Source of the DNA: Mesostigma viride
Lineage: Eukaryota > Streptophyta > Mesostigmatophyceae > Mesostigmatales > Mesostigmataceae
Assembly (NCBI GenBank): GCA_009746045.1
Contig: RPFO01001138.1
Coordinates: 1 to 25,932 of the forward strand
DNA length: 25,932 nt
Direction: 5' to 3'
Shown here: piece after piece, positions 18,367 to 25,932 of the stretch
Layout: the number at the start of each line of letters is the position of its first letter
How positions within the stretch are numbered: the first letter of the stretch is position 1
The notes under the pieces: generated by a model
What the model was told of the DNA's origin: nothing
Database searches by the model: none
What the model saw: only the letters and a program-made list of their open reading frames with translations
Translations under genes and position numbers: made by a program

Positions 18367-19223
18367 GGCCGCGGAGGTCCATAACATTACACACGAGCGC
18401 TCGGCGGACGGGCCCCGACCAGCGTCCCAGATCCTGATGAGTAGCAAGACGCTGGCGCGCCAGCTCCGGAAGGGCAAGGAGTACGCGATGTATCGCATAG
18501 ACCTGGACAGCACTCAGGCTCTGCTTAACGAGATTGGTGCTGGGTTCACACCGGACGAGCTGGCGCGGTTCAATGCCGTCCTGGAGAAGCGCACTGCCCT
18601 TTCGCAGATCGCACCCCCAGTTCCCTCCCAATCGATCGGTGTTGCATCGTGTCCAGCTTCAGGAGGGTTCCGGGCCTACGTGTCTCCCATGTACCGCATG
18701 GGCCCAGTCGAGCTGGTGGAGCTCAAGAAGATCCTCATTTCACTGCTCGACGCTGGGCTCATTGAACCCAGCAACAGCCCCTTCTCAGCGGGCGTGCTGC
18801 TCGTTCCCAAGCCAGGAGGCAAGTGGCGTCTGGTGACTGACTACCGGAAGCTGAACGCCATCACCGTCAAGTCCCGGTATCCTCTACCGCGGATCGACGA
18901 CATCTTCAACCGTGTCCAGGGGGCGACGTGTTTCACCGTCATCGACTGTGCGGACGGGTTTTGGCAGCTGCGCATCGCGCCAGAAGACTGCCACAAGACC
19001 GCGTTCGCTACGCCCTTCGGCACTATCAGTTTCGGGTGGCGGCAATGGGGCTGTGTAACTCGCCTGCGTCCTTCCAGATGCTGATGAATGACATCCTCCG
19101 TCCGGTGATGGGTACAGCCCACCTGCCGCAGGTCTCCCAGGACCTGGCGGACCCGCAGAAGGGAGCCGCCCGCCCTGGACCTACAAGCGCACGTGCGCGC
19201 TGGCGTATCTGGACGACATCCTG
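18317..19223 (+). pseudogene. Reverse transcriptase region of pol (frameshifted)
   Basis: Copies genomic RNA into cDNA. From about 18690 the 18317-19084 frame shows the full Ty3 RT fingers and palm: YRMGPVELVELKK, SPFSAGVLLVPKPGGKWRLVTDYRKLN, SRYPLPRIDD, and motif A FTVIDCADGFWQLRI with catalytic Asp at 18944-18946. Motif B (VAAMGLCNSPASFQMLMND, about 19033-19089) is in a second frame. The catalytic YLDD (about 19206-19217) is in a third. Just before motif D, the stretch 19110-19200 between motif B and YLDD looks abnormal in every frame and may hold a small insertion. A further change lies near 18610-18670. Confidence 0.92.
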
Positions 19224-20070
19224 GTGTACTCCAAGACGTTCGAGGAGCACCTGGAGGATGTGGACGCCGTGCTGCAGATCATGGAGGATGAGCACCTTTC
19301 GGCGCGGAAAGCCAAGGTGCGCGCCGGTCGCTGCGTGCCGTTTCTAGGTCATACCCTGTCCGCGGACGGCATCGCGACCGACCCTGAGAAGATCGAGTCT
19401 GTCCAGCAATGGCCTGTCCCTACGGACGTGAAAGGGGTACGCAGCTTCCTGGGATTGGCATCTTACTACCGCCGGTTCATCCCGCGGTTCGCCACCATCG
19501 CCGCCCCGATCAATGCTCTTCTCAAAAAGGGTACTCCGTTCCTTTGGGCTGAGCAGTGCCAACAGGCTTTCGAGGCGCTCAAGCGCCACCTCACCACAGC
19601 GCCAGTCCTTATCCTGCCGGACCCGGCCCTTCCTTTCGTCGTGGCTACGGACGCCAGCAAGGTGGCCATCGGGGGTGTTCTCCTGCAGGACCACGGCAAG
19701 GGCCTTCAGCCCATCGAGTACATCTCACGAACGATGATTCCGGCGGAGCGGAATTATCCAGTGCATCAGCAGGAACTCCTGGCAGTCGTCTACAGCTGCC
19801 ACACGTGGCGTCATCATCTCTGGGGGCCCAGTTTTCGGTGGCCATCAGTGAGCAGGGGGATCTCGACCCCCATCGCCTGGTGATCCACACGGACCACCGG
19901 CCGCTCACCCACCTCCTGGTGCAGCCCAACTTGACGCCCCGCCAGGCGCGGTGGATGGAGTACCTGTCACAGTTCGCGCCGTTCAAGATCCAATATGTCA
20001 AGGGCGCGGACAATGTGGTGCCCGACGCTCTCTCGCGACGGGCAGACTACTGGTTCTACGAGGACATGGA
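19224..20070 (+). pseudogene. RT C-terminus and RNase H region of pol (frameshifted)
   Basis: After YLDD, the RT thumb and connection read FLGHTLSADGI and VRSFLGLASYYRRFIPRF. RNase H then removes RNA from the hybrid: first Asp in VVATDASKVAIGG, Glu in HQQELLAVVYS, and third Asp in HTDHRPLTHLL (about 19887-19919), followed by RQARWMEYLSQF and DNVVPDALSRR. The first part (to about 19820) and the last part (from about 19830) are in different frames, so a small indel lies in the HHLWG/LGAQF stretch. The catalytic residues are intact. Confidence 0.9.
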
Positions 20071-21948
20071 CGTGCTGCATACCACCTGTGTCCCAGTGGC
20101 CGCCCCGGGGACCGCCTACGGTGTGGAACCACGGTCCCCCAGGCCCGCCACTTGTTTCATCTTGGGCACACCACCATGGATGACCTGTCACCCCTCCCGG
20201 AGGAGACGGTTCAACCACGAGCCCACGAGGACGTGGACACCCCCGGGGAGGGGGAGGGGTCGCATGCGCGCGTGCCCCTTAGTCATGTGGTGCCGCCCCA
20301 GGGAATTTTTCAGCTTCAGCCGCTCGGCCCTCCCACAGTCTTCTCAGAATTCGTCAACCAGGCGGGTACGGATGCGGCAGAACCGGCGGAGGACGCGTTC
20401 ACAGTCACGTCGGACTTGGAGATGCTGATCAGCCGTTTCACAATCACGGAGGAAGCAGCACTTGAAGCCATCCGGGCACATCCCCAGCAGATGGGGGCCT
20501 ATCCTTGCAAGTTCCAGGAGGGGAAACTGTTCGTGAGTCCCCAGCCGGAGGAATGGCGGCTGTATGTTCCTGAGCTCTGTAGGGCTGCCTTGCTTCACGA
20601 GCTCCATGATTCTCTCCTGGGCGGACATCAGGGAAGCCACCGTCTCCTTCCCCGGGCACGTAAGCACTTCTACTGGCCAGGGATGAAGGAGTATATCGAG
20701 ACGTATGTGCGCCAGTGCCCCTCGTGTCAGATCATGAAGTCCAGGAACACGGGCTCTCAGGCCGTCCCTAAGACGCTGCCGGATCCTATGGGTCCTTGGG
20801 ATTCTATCATGATGGACTTCATCGGCCCGTTCAAGAAGACGAAGAACGGCAACAGCATGGTCTTGGTGTTTGTGGACCGCCTGACGCGCATGTGTCACCT
20901 GGCCCCGTGTCCGGTCGACCTCACAGCGGAGGAGTGCGCCAAGATATACCTGACGCACGTGTTTCGGTTTCATGGGCTCAGCCGGCAGTTCATCTCTGAC
21001 CGCGACAAGCTCTTCACGGCCAAATTCTGGCAGGAGTTCTTCGAGCAACTGGGCACCAAGGTGTCGCTGGGCACGGCCTATCACAGCTCGTCGTCGCACC
21101 TGGTGGAGCGGTTGAACCGCACGGTGCAAGAGACCATGCGACACTACACCGACACGGTGGGCAGCAATTGGGAAGAACTTCTGGGCTTGGTGGAGTTTTC
21201 CCTGAACAATGCCCCCCAGGCCGCCCATGGGTTCACCCCCTTTTTCCTCAACTCCGGCCGACACCCTCTCACACCGCTCGACTTGCTTGGGAGCCACGAG
21301 CTGGGAGAGGATCAGGTCAAGCTGGATACCCTGCAAGGGGTCGACCGGTTGCTGCAGCGGATGCACCAAGCGCATAACAGCGCGGTTCAGGGCTATCGCG
21401 CAGCGGCAGCGGTATCTGGAGAGGACAGCCGGCAAGCGGGACCCAGGGCGCCGTCCATCGAGGTGGGCGATTGGGTCCTGGTTGAGGGCCCGCAGATCGG
21501 GCGATTTTCGCACAAGGTGGAGAAGGAGCTGAAGACTAAGCTCCGACCCATGTTCCTGGGACCCTACAAGGTCCTCACCAAGTTCGATGACGTCATGTTC
21601 CAGGTGGACATTCCAGTGTCATGGAACCTCACGTCCAACCGTTTCCACCGTGACCAGCTCAAGTTGTATCACCAGAACACCATTCAGGGTAGGGTCAATC
21701 CCCCAGCCCCACTGGAGTTCAATCCTGATACGGGGGAACAGGAGGACGAGGTGGCTGCAATCGTGGGTCACCGGGATGTCAAACGGGGACGAGGGGTCCA
21801 GCGACAATATCGGGTGCGATGGCGATTCGCACAACACGAGTCTGAGGACTCCTGGCGCACCGCCCGAGTTAGCGGGGTGCGCCCGCTTACTAGAAGCATA
21901 CAAGAAGACGCACCAGCTGCGTTAGCAGACCCAGCCAGTAGGGTGTAG
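20071..21948 (+). CDS. Integrase with C-terminal chromodomain (pol C-terminal part)
   Basis: Integrates the cDNA; it is continuous in one frame from about 20080 to the stop at 21946-21948. After a Pro/Glu-rich tether comes an H-H-C-C zinc module: His at 20605 and 20626 (H-X6-H) and C-P-S-C at 20716-20727. The core has D (20815-20817, MMDFIGPF), D (20998-21000, ISDRDKLF) and E (21106-21108, HLVERLNRT), the last two separated by 35 residues: the classic D,D35E. A GPY-like module (FLGPYKVLTKFDD) follows at about 21556-21597. The C-terminus, DEVAAIVGHRD...YRVRWRF...EDSW (about 21742-21855), is a chromodomain, which in chromoviruses directs integration to modified chromatin. Codon use is GC-rich. 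Confidence 0.95.
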   Translation, partial: RAAYHLCPSGRPGDRLRCGTTVPQARHLFHLGHTTMDDLSPLPEETVQPRAHEDVDTPGEGEGSHARVPLSHVVPPQGIFQLQPLGPPTVFSEFVNQAGTDAAEPAEDAFTVTSDLEMLISRFTITEEAALEAIRAHPQQMGAYPCKFQEGKLFVSPQPEEWRLYVPELCRAALLHELHDSLLGGHQGSHRLLPRARKHFYWPGMKEYIETYVRQCPSCQIMKSRNTGSQAVPKTLPDPMGPWDSIMMDFIGPFKKTKNGNSMVLVFVDRLTRMCHLAPCPVDLTAEECAKIYLTHVFRFHGLSRQFISDRDKLFTAKFWQEFFEQLGTKVSLGTAYHSSSSHLVERLNRTVQETMRHYTDTVGSNWEELLGLVEFSLNNAPQAAHGFTPFFLNSGRHPLTPLDLLGSHELGEDQVKLDTLQGVDRLLQRMHQAHNSAVQGYRAAAAVSGEDSRQAGPRAPSIEVGDWVLVEGPQIGRFSHKVEKELKTKLRPMFLGPYKVLTKFDDVMFQVDIPVSWNLTSNRFHRDQLKLYHQNTIQGRVNPPAPLEFNPDTGEQEDEVAAIVGHRDVKRGRGVQRQYRVRWRFAQHESEDSWRTARVSGVRPLTRSIQEDAPAALADPASRV

Positions 21949-21970
21949 GGTGAGGGTGGTGCGTGGCCAG

Positions 21971-22023
21971 GTATTTGGTACGCGTCGACTAACGCCCTGA
22001 CATCTTGTGTGTGGGCTGTGCAG
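21971..22023 (+). promoter_or_regulatory. Intron-like splice signals upstream of the third open region
   Basis: CAG|GTATTT at about 21968-21976 is a donor-like site, CTAAC (21989-21993) a branch-point-like site, and TGTGTGTGGGCTGTGCAG|GG ends at 22023. The branch-to-acceptor distance of about 30 nt is typical. The acceptor could equally take a donor far upstream, in the leader, to make a spliced subgenomic RNA. No transcript evidence is available. Confidence 0.5.
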
Positions 22024-24494
22024 GGGACGCCGCGGAGGCGCTTCCCAGAGACCAGACTCCCGTGGCGCCGGAGGCTGCTGACACAGGATTCCGGGTTGCA
22101 GACGGGGAGTCCAGTGAGGGGGATTTGGTCGACATGGATATACAAGACGATCCGGAGGTCCGAGCCGGAAGCAGGGGTAAGGACGCAGATAGCTCGTGGA
22201 GAGCCTGCGGTCCGAAGGGATGCACCAGGGCCGGGGGTCGAGAGATGGTGGCGGCAGACGGGGCCCTCCTCTAGTCGCGAGCACCGGCAAGAAACCTCGT
22301 CAAGGCCTGGAGCACCGGACGCGCGTACGTTGGAGCTGGTAAAGGAGCTGCACGAGGAGACGTTCAATCCCCGGGTGTTCTTGCGTGACTACGGTCGGGA
22401 GGGGGAACCCTGGTGGAACGACGGCGGCGTCGCCGTAATCAAATGCCGTCGCATCTCCGCGCTGATTCTATCATGGCGCGGGTCGGCCCTGTGCAGATGG
22501 AGACTTTTCGAGGGTTCGTGCGGCGCAACGTGAGGTTCCGGATCGAGACCCGCACGGCTGCGCACAATGGTGTGGTGGTTGGGACCGACTGGGAGACACA
22601 TGAGCGGGAATGCGCCTGTCACGGGTGCATGAACACGCTGGAAGCGGGGCTGGCATTCCCCCGGCTCCTTCTCCTCTTACTTCCACCCCAGTGCGGCAGC
22701 TGCTGGAATACCACTTCCCCCGGTATCTTCCGCCAGTGGGGGCGCTACGGGGTGAAAAATGCCTGCGAGAAGGGCAGTATTCGTGCGGCAGGCTCTGGAT
22801 CGCATTGTGGCGATGGATGATGAGGACCAGGATGATGGGAGTGAGGGATATGACTCCAGTTCCGACGACGACGACCATCCTCCACACCCTCCCTCTCGTT
22901 CCCCTCCGCGGGATCCGCCGTCTCGGGGTTCCCAGGGGAGCGGCGGAAGAAGCCGCCCTGTGCCTCGTTATGAGGCGCCACCGCCGGCGACGGGCTGGGG
23001 GCGACCTTCAGGGCGCGAGACGCGAAGTCTTCCAAGGGCGACCGGATGGGGTGGGGGCAGCCAAGCTGCCCTCGACGTGTTCCGGAGGGGCCGGCACGTC
23101 GTCGCTCACCATCCCCGCCCTCCCGTTCGCGTTCCCGCTCGGACTCCGGGAATGATGTACGCCCCGCTCGCCGAGCGTCACCACCTCCTCGCCGACCAGC
23201 GGATCGGTACTGGGAGCGCACGTGGGGGTCGGCGGTGGGGTTGGAGCAAGAGCGAGAGAATCGGCGACGGCGATCGGATCCGACAGAGACCGCAGTGGCC
23301 AGGGCCGAACGGCCGGCTAGGGAGGAGCCGATTGATGAGGTTCCCGCTAGCAACCCGCCCGATGCGGGCCAAGAAGAGACTACCTTCCTTGTCTCCCTGG
23401 AACCGCGCTCCCGAGCGGAGGAGGTCCCACCGGAGCCCCACTTCCTGGTCTCCTTGGAGCCTCGTCTCCGGCCTGCCCAGGACGGACCGTCGATGTCACG
23501 GCCTGCGGAGGGACCGAGTTTACCTAGTGCAGTACGGATTGCCGCGGAGGGTCCTGGTGTGGCGGGTGTTATGGTGCCGGCGGAACCCGTGGTTACCCTT
23601 GAGACTCTCGTGGCTGCGGTGCAATCAGGGCAGGGTCTCATGCAGCGGATGCTGGACCAGCTCGGGCGTCAGGGAGATCACTCAGTCGCCACCTCAGTAG
23701 GCTACGAGGCCGCTTCCCGGGCAGCCTCACACGAGGAGTGGTCGCTGGGGGACTTCATGCGAACCATTCCGGGAAGGACCGTAAGACACGGTGGGCCGGG
23801 GCCTCGAACGGAGAAGCTGTGCGTAGTGTTCGAGGGACCCATGTTCCCGGTCCCTCCTGGTATGCACCTGCCCGCTCCTTTGGTTTTTCAAGCGGGCCCG
23901 TGGTGCGCGGTTGACCGTGGTGCTTACTGGGAGCAACTTGAGATCACCTTCTTCCCACAGGCGCCGCTGCCCTTGCCGCAACCTGACGACCTGCGTTTTC
24001 CCCGGACGGTGGGCCACACGGTGCAGTTCGGTATCGAGAATTGGTGGGATTGGAGATATCAGGTGGATGGGGTGGGGCATGTGGTTACGCCACCCAAGGT
24101 GGCTCCGGCGGAGGGACGCGCCTTCCTGGAACTGGTGGTGCCCGACATTGTAGGGGCCCCTAGAGCGACCATCCTCGAGGATCATGTGCGCACCGAGGTA
24201 TTCATGATGGGGGTGAAGTTTGTTCGCGATCACCGTTGTGGGGCGGCGGATTGGTCGGCGTTGACCCTTCTCTTCACCCACCCCCAGTATCTCGCTGGGT
24301 TCCTGGCCATGTGGCCCCGGGGCACGTGGGTGGAGCTGTCTCGGTTGGGTCGGCAGAAGACGTCCCTATATCAGATCGCCTTCGAGGTGGACCTATGCGC
24401 GCATCCAGGGGTGATGACTCACATCATGACCCCCGCGGGGCGACGGGCTCTCCATGAGGCCCAGCTGCGGCGGGCTACTAGCGGCGGACGCTAG
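22024..24494 (+). pseudogene. Third open region downstream of pol, unknown function
   Basis: About 2.5 kb of GC-rich coding-like sequence follows pol. It changes frame near 22200-22270, 22440, 22670, 22760 and 23050, giving segments such as GDLVDMDIQDDPE, LVKELHEETFNPRVFLRDYG, ETFRGFVRRNVRFRIETRT, CACHGCMNTLEAG and DDEDQDDGSEGYDSSSDDDD. The last 482 codons (23046-24494) are continuous: an Arg/Ser/Pro-rich start (RSRSRSDSG), a duplicated FLVSLEPR (about 23388 and 23445), and then a folded-looking domain rich in Trp and aromatic residues (LCVVFEGPMFPVPPG, FGIENWWDWRYQVDG, WPRGTWVELSRLG). The cysteine motif is C-X-C-X2-C. No signal peptide or membrane segment is evident, so an envelope protein is not supported. 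I do not recognise the family. Confidence 0.65.
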
Positions 24495-24701
24495 ATTAGA
24501 TAGTTCAGTTTCGGGATGGAACACGGAGTTCAATCCCCGCCAGGTTTTGGCTACTACGTCAGGGTTGGGCTTGTGTATCAACCTCTAGAGGAACTGGCAT
24601 TACTGACCTGCGGGTGAACCGAGGTTGGGACATAGTACTCTTATAGTAGTCTTGTTTTGTGATCCTATTCTACCTTTGTACGGTAGGGACTACCGACCCC
24701 C
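24495..24701 (+). other. 3' untranslated region of the retrotransposon
   Basis: About 200 bases, AT-richer than the coding part, with no gene. It ends at the polypurine tract. Confidence 0.6.
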
Positions 24702-24716
24702 GTGGGGGGGGAGGAG
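24702..24716 (+). promoter_or_regulatory. Polypurine tract, plus-strand primer
   Basis: GTGGGGGGGGAGGAG abuts the TG start of the 3' LTR. Its position and purine run are as expected for the RNase H-resistant primer of plus-strand DNA synthesis. Confidence 0.85.
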
Positions 24717-24740
24717 TGTTACGTCCCGGCCCTTTAGGTC

Positions 24741-24750
24741 GGACGTAACA
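24741..24750 (+). repeat. Extra copy of the LTR terminal motif inside the LTR
   Basis: GGACGTAACA lies 34 bases into the LTR and can pair with the LTR's own first bases TGTTACGTCC. The LTR therefore begins with a 10-bp-stem inverted repeat in addition to matching its 3' end. Confidence 0.8.
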
Positions 24751-25025
24751 ATGGAATAAATTACTAAGGCCTTGTGGCCGTTGTACTAAGTTTTATGGAC
24801 AATGACTCTTGCGTGAATTGGACTAGCTATTTTGGTCCTAGGTTGCCCTTTTAGGTACCGGTGCGGTGGCGCCGCGTCAGTTCCGAGTCCATTTGTGGTA
24901 CTAGACGTGGATCCTGTAGTTGAGGGTCGATGTCGGCCCGGATCCTACGTGGAATGTTTGGCTCGGATTGGTCCAGGGAAATTGGCATGTATCTGCGCCG
25001 CAATCAACCTAGGTTAAATTGGTCC

Positions 25026-25046
25026 GAGGACGAGAGTCTCGTCCTC
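25026..25046. repeat. 21-bp palindrome in the LTR
   Basis: GAGGACGAGA-G-TCTCGTCCTC is a perfect 10-bp inverted repeat around one base. A second short one, CACGAC-TCAC-GTCGTG, lies near 25180. They could be regulatory protein sites or RNA hairpins; this is inference. Confidence 0.85.
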
Positions 25047-25298
25047 TTGGTTTAATGAATGATAAGTGCGAATACGCCTACACATTGAGCCCGGGGCATT
25101 ATCCATTTGTGATTGGTATTGCTAGCCATTATAAGTGTGAACTAATTAGCTTGGCATTAAGCCGTGATGCCAGATATCTCACGACTCACGTCGTGAAGCG
25201 CAACCTACTTTAGGCTATCCTGAATTATTCCTAATTCCGGCAAGAAGGGTCTTTCGCTACGTAGCTCAGGCTAGGTGTGTCTGGGCTGGGACGTAACA

Positions 25299-25405
25299 CT
25301 GAGTGCCCCCACGCAGGATAAAATTACTGGATGTTCCCTAGCAACCGCCACCATTAGGGAGGACAGTCAATACTTGCTGACCCACATTTGCTTGACATGT
25401 CAATA
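25299..25405. other. Right flank of the retrotransposon
   Basis: The first five bases, CTGAG, are the expected right copy of the Ty3 target duplication. It can only be confirmed upstream of the window's missing 5' LTR. Nothing else is recognisable. Confidence 0.4.
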
Positions 25406-25764
25406 TGTAACAACCAAATCTGACTTGTTGTTACATCCTGAGTTTGTAATAGTTTGGGATTTTATTTGAGGCCTTTTGGACAAGTATTGAGCTAGTTATG
25501 AGGTTTCCCACGTGCAGAGATATTTGGAGACCTGGACTTTGTCAACTGACTTGTTTAGACCCTCATTGGTCGTGGCCTGATCCACGTGGGTGTAACAACC
25601 AAATGTTACATCCAAAGTTTTCCTACTGGTGACCTTATTATGAGTTCTTGGGGACAATTATTTGGATAGTTAGGAGGCTTCGACGTATGATTGATATTGG
25701 GCCTGCTGAGATCTGTCGAATTATTGTTCTACCCTCATTGGTCGTGGCCTGATCCACGTGGGGT
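25406..25764 (+). repeat. Diverged tandem duplication, possibly part of another LTR
   Basis: TGTAACAACCAAAT occurs at 25406 and 25591, followed in both by TGTTACATCC. CCTCATTGGTCGTGGCCTGA, with ATCCACGTGGG after it, occurs at 25561 and 25733, so two units of about 185 and 172 bases lie head to tail with diverged middles. Each ends in CCACGTGG, a G-box core palindrome. The TG start and repeated upstream-element-like layout would fit the U3 of an unrelated LTR, but no second boundary is visible. Confidence 0.6.
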
Positions 25765-25932
25765 ACTTTGTATGTTTAGTTCAGCCAGTCATAGATTCTC
25801 TTTAAGACTGTCGTACCTGGTGGATCTGGTTCCAGTCACGGAGATTCTGTAGTGCTGGCCTTGTGCTGTGTTGTGGATTCTGAGGACAGGATCTTACCTT
25901 GAGTGATCCTCACTTTTGATTGCGTTCTTTCG
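25765..25932. other. Window end, nothing recognised
   Basis: About 170 bases of unique-looking sequence without a gene or repeat I can support. Confidence 0.4.

Larger units (their letters stand above)
1..25298 (+). mobile_element. Ty3/Gypsy chromovirus-type LTR retrotransposon, 5' LTR mostly outside the window
   Basis: The first 37 bases are identical to the last 37 bases of the LTR at 24717-25298, so the window opens at the end of the 5' LTR. In between lie, in order, a PBS-like site, leader, small ORF, gag, protease, reverse transcriptase, RNase H, integrase, chromodomain, an extra 3' open region and a polypurine tract. The PR-RT-RNH-IN order and C-terminal chromodomain are diagnostic of Ty3/Gypsy chromoviruses. 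Removing the nested 14.26-kb insertion and adding the missing LTR part gives an original element of about 11.6 kb, long for a chromovirus because of the two additional open regions. Several frame changes in gag, pol and the third region mean this copy, as written, cannot make full polyproteins. The element's own target duplication cannot be checked because its left flank is outside the window. Confidence 0.93.
24717..25298 (+). repeat. 3' LTR (582 bp)
   Basis: It starts TGTTACGTCCC directly after the polypurine tract and ends GGGACGTAACA, an 11-bp inverted terminal repeat with the canonical TG...CA ends. The last 37 bases match the window's first 37 bases exactly. It contains hairpin-capable palindromes (see findings) and no gene. 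A TATA-like start site is not obvious; CATTATAAG near 25127-25135 is one weak candidate. Confidence 0.92.

Noticed and set aside
20344-21513. 389-codon antisense frame over the integrase
   Set aside because: The + strand carries the full HHCC and D,D35E integrase motifs. The antisense frame is a GC-rich shadow.
22024-24494. Envelope glycoprotein in the third coding region
   Set aside because: No signal peptide, hydrophobic transmembrane segment or cysteine-rich ectodomain pattern is visible in the readable parts.

Overview
The window is eukaryotic transposable-element DNA in at least three nested layers, with no bacterial-type gene, tRNA or rRNA that I could find. The outer layer is a Ty3/Gypsy LTR retrotransposon of the chromovirus type on the + strand. 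The last 37 bases of its 5' LTR open the window, and its complete 582-bp 3' LTR lies at 24717-25298. Chromodomain pol, intron-like signals, plant/algal-style repeats and a mix of GC-rich coding with AT-richer non-coding DNA suggest a photosynthetic eukaryote (green or streptophyte alga, or early land plant). The sequence alone does not fix the species.

Inserted in the retrotransposon leader is a second element at 154-14416 (14.26 kb), bounded by perfect 28-bp terminal inverted repeats and an apparent 3-bp GAC target duplication. Its arms are inverted arrays of a ~173-bp satellite-like monomer: left arm about 310-7648, right arm about 11570-14271 in opposite orientation. The monomers form a 695-bp higher-order unit. 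The ~3.9-kb core (7649-11569) holds a G-rich (GGGT/GGGC)n tract, a 201-bp MITE-like element flanked by inverted 9-bp minisatellites, a TATA-like box and one plausible two-exon gene (10513-11306) of unknown function. A third layer, a 5'-truncated, frameshifted LINE (1567-4853, - strand, endonuclease plus reverse transcriptase), sits inside the left array with a perfect 11-bp target duplication. The order of events is therefore Ty3 element, then giant TIR element, then LINE.

Right of the giant element the Ty3 body resumes: a leader with repeated TTCAACGAC...GCGGCCAG motifs; a small ORF (15033-15371) that reads as an RNase H1 hybrid-binding/caulimovirus viroplasmin domain; a poly-glutamine gag N-terminal region; gag with a CCHC knuckle; protease, reverse transcriptase, RNase H, integrase and chromodomain; and then a third open region of about 2.5 kb of unknown function, preceded by a convincing splice-acceptor signal. 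A polypurine tract abuts the 3' LTR. Gag, pol and the third region are interrupted by many frame changes, yet I did not need an in-frame stop to explain any of the breaks. Combined with identical LTR ends, this points to small indels in a fairly young copy, or to assembly indel errors.

The window ends in flanking DNA with a degenerate ~172-185-bp tandem duplication carrying G-box-like CCACGTGG sites, perhaps part of another LTR.
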